Made by a program: the position numbers and the translations under genes. Below, in pieces: positions 6,124 through 6,214 of a stretch of 6,214 nucleotides of DNA. Below the pieces are notes generated by a model. That model ran no database searches, was not told the origin of the DNA, and saw only the letters and a program-made list of their open reading frames with translations. This DNA is from Myxococcota bacterium (GTDB lineage Bacteria; Myxococcota_C; UBA6777), in the NCBI GenBank assembly GCA_963169055.1, contig CAUJFU010000133.1:1-6214 (forward strand), written 5' to 3'. Numbering within the stretch: position 1 is the stretch's first letter; the number at the start of each line of letters is the position of its first letter.

Positions 6124-6214
6124 TGTTCGAGGGCCGCAGCGGAATTGTTTTGTTAGAACACGACGATCGATGAGGGGGGAAATAGGCCGAAGAATGGGGG
6201 GGAATCGGTAGGTA

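Noticed and set aside
6123-6161. GTGTTC...GAACAC inverted repeat after the last gene
   Set aside because: It has six pairs around a 27-base loop and no T tract after it. An internal CCG/CGG stem is also too short for a confident terminator.
6124-6214. Start of a further gene at the window end (ATG at 6170 or 6194)
   Set aside because: Both ATGs are in the same frame and meet a stop within 14 codons, before the window ends.

Overview
The window is a stretch of bacterial chromosome with secA in the middle, flanked by genes of a Gram-negative cell envelope. Intact SecA with the C-terminal zinc motif, GTG/TTG-capable starts, signal-peptide proteins with a single C-terminal membrane anchor, and an M16-peptidase-like tail together suggest a Gram-negative bacterium. 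The style (TPR-like plus beta-domain plus C-terminal membrane segment, many lineage-specific envelope proteins) recalls the Myxococcota/Bradymonadota part of the old Deltaproteobacteria. That placement is an impression from protein style, not a demonstrated assignment.

Layout: (1) 2-343 (+), the 3' end of a gene whose product looks like the C-terminal domain of an M16 (insulinase-type) zinc peptidase relative, ending in a transmembrane helix. (2) 346-849 (-), a convergent gene only 2 bp away, encoding a small zinc-ribbon protein with a His/Asn/Pro-rich tail; a clear Shine-Dalgarno sequence fixes its ATG. (3) 850-1069, a divergent intergenic region with weak candidate promoters for both directions. 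(4) 1070-3865 (+), full-length secA, 931 aa. (5) 3907-4848 and 5203-6123 (+), two tandem paralogues of a family I do not recognise. Each has a signal peptide, an N-terminal helical TPR-like part, a PEGA-like beta part (inferred), a Cys-rich motif (CxC...CxC...C) and one C-terminal membrane helix. They align without gaps over 226 residues at about 66% identity by hand count. (6) 4834-5042, a five-unit, 42-bp direct-repeat array between the paralogues. It begins inside the 3' end of the first paralogue, and its three good units each carry the dyad CCGTAGGTACGG. A plausible sigma70-type promoter for the second paralogue follows at 5076-5104. (7) 6124-6214 holds no gene that I can see.

SecA is the motor of the general secretion pathway, and both paralogues have Sec-type signal peptides, so they are probable substrates; no more specific link is visible. 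The points most worth a second look are the paralogous anchored family, the helically phased repeat array that contains the first paralogue's stop codon, and a G9 tract in that paralogue's signal-peptide codons that could switch the gene off by slippage.
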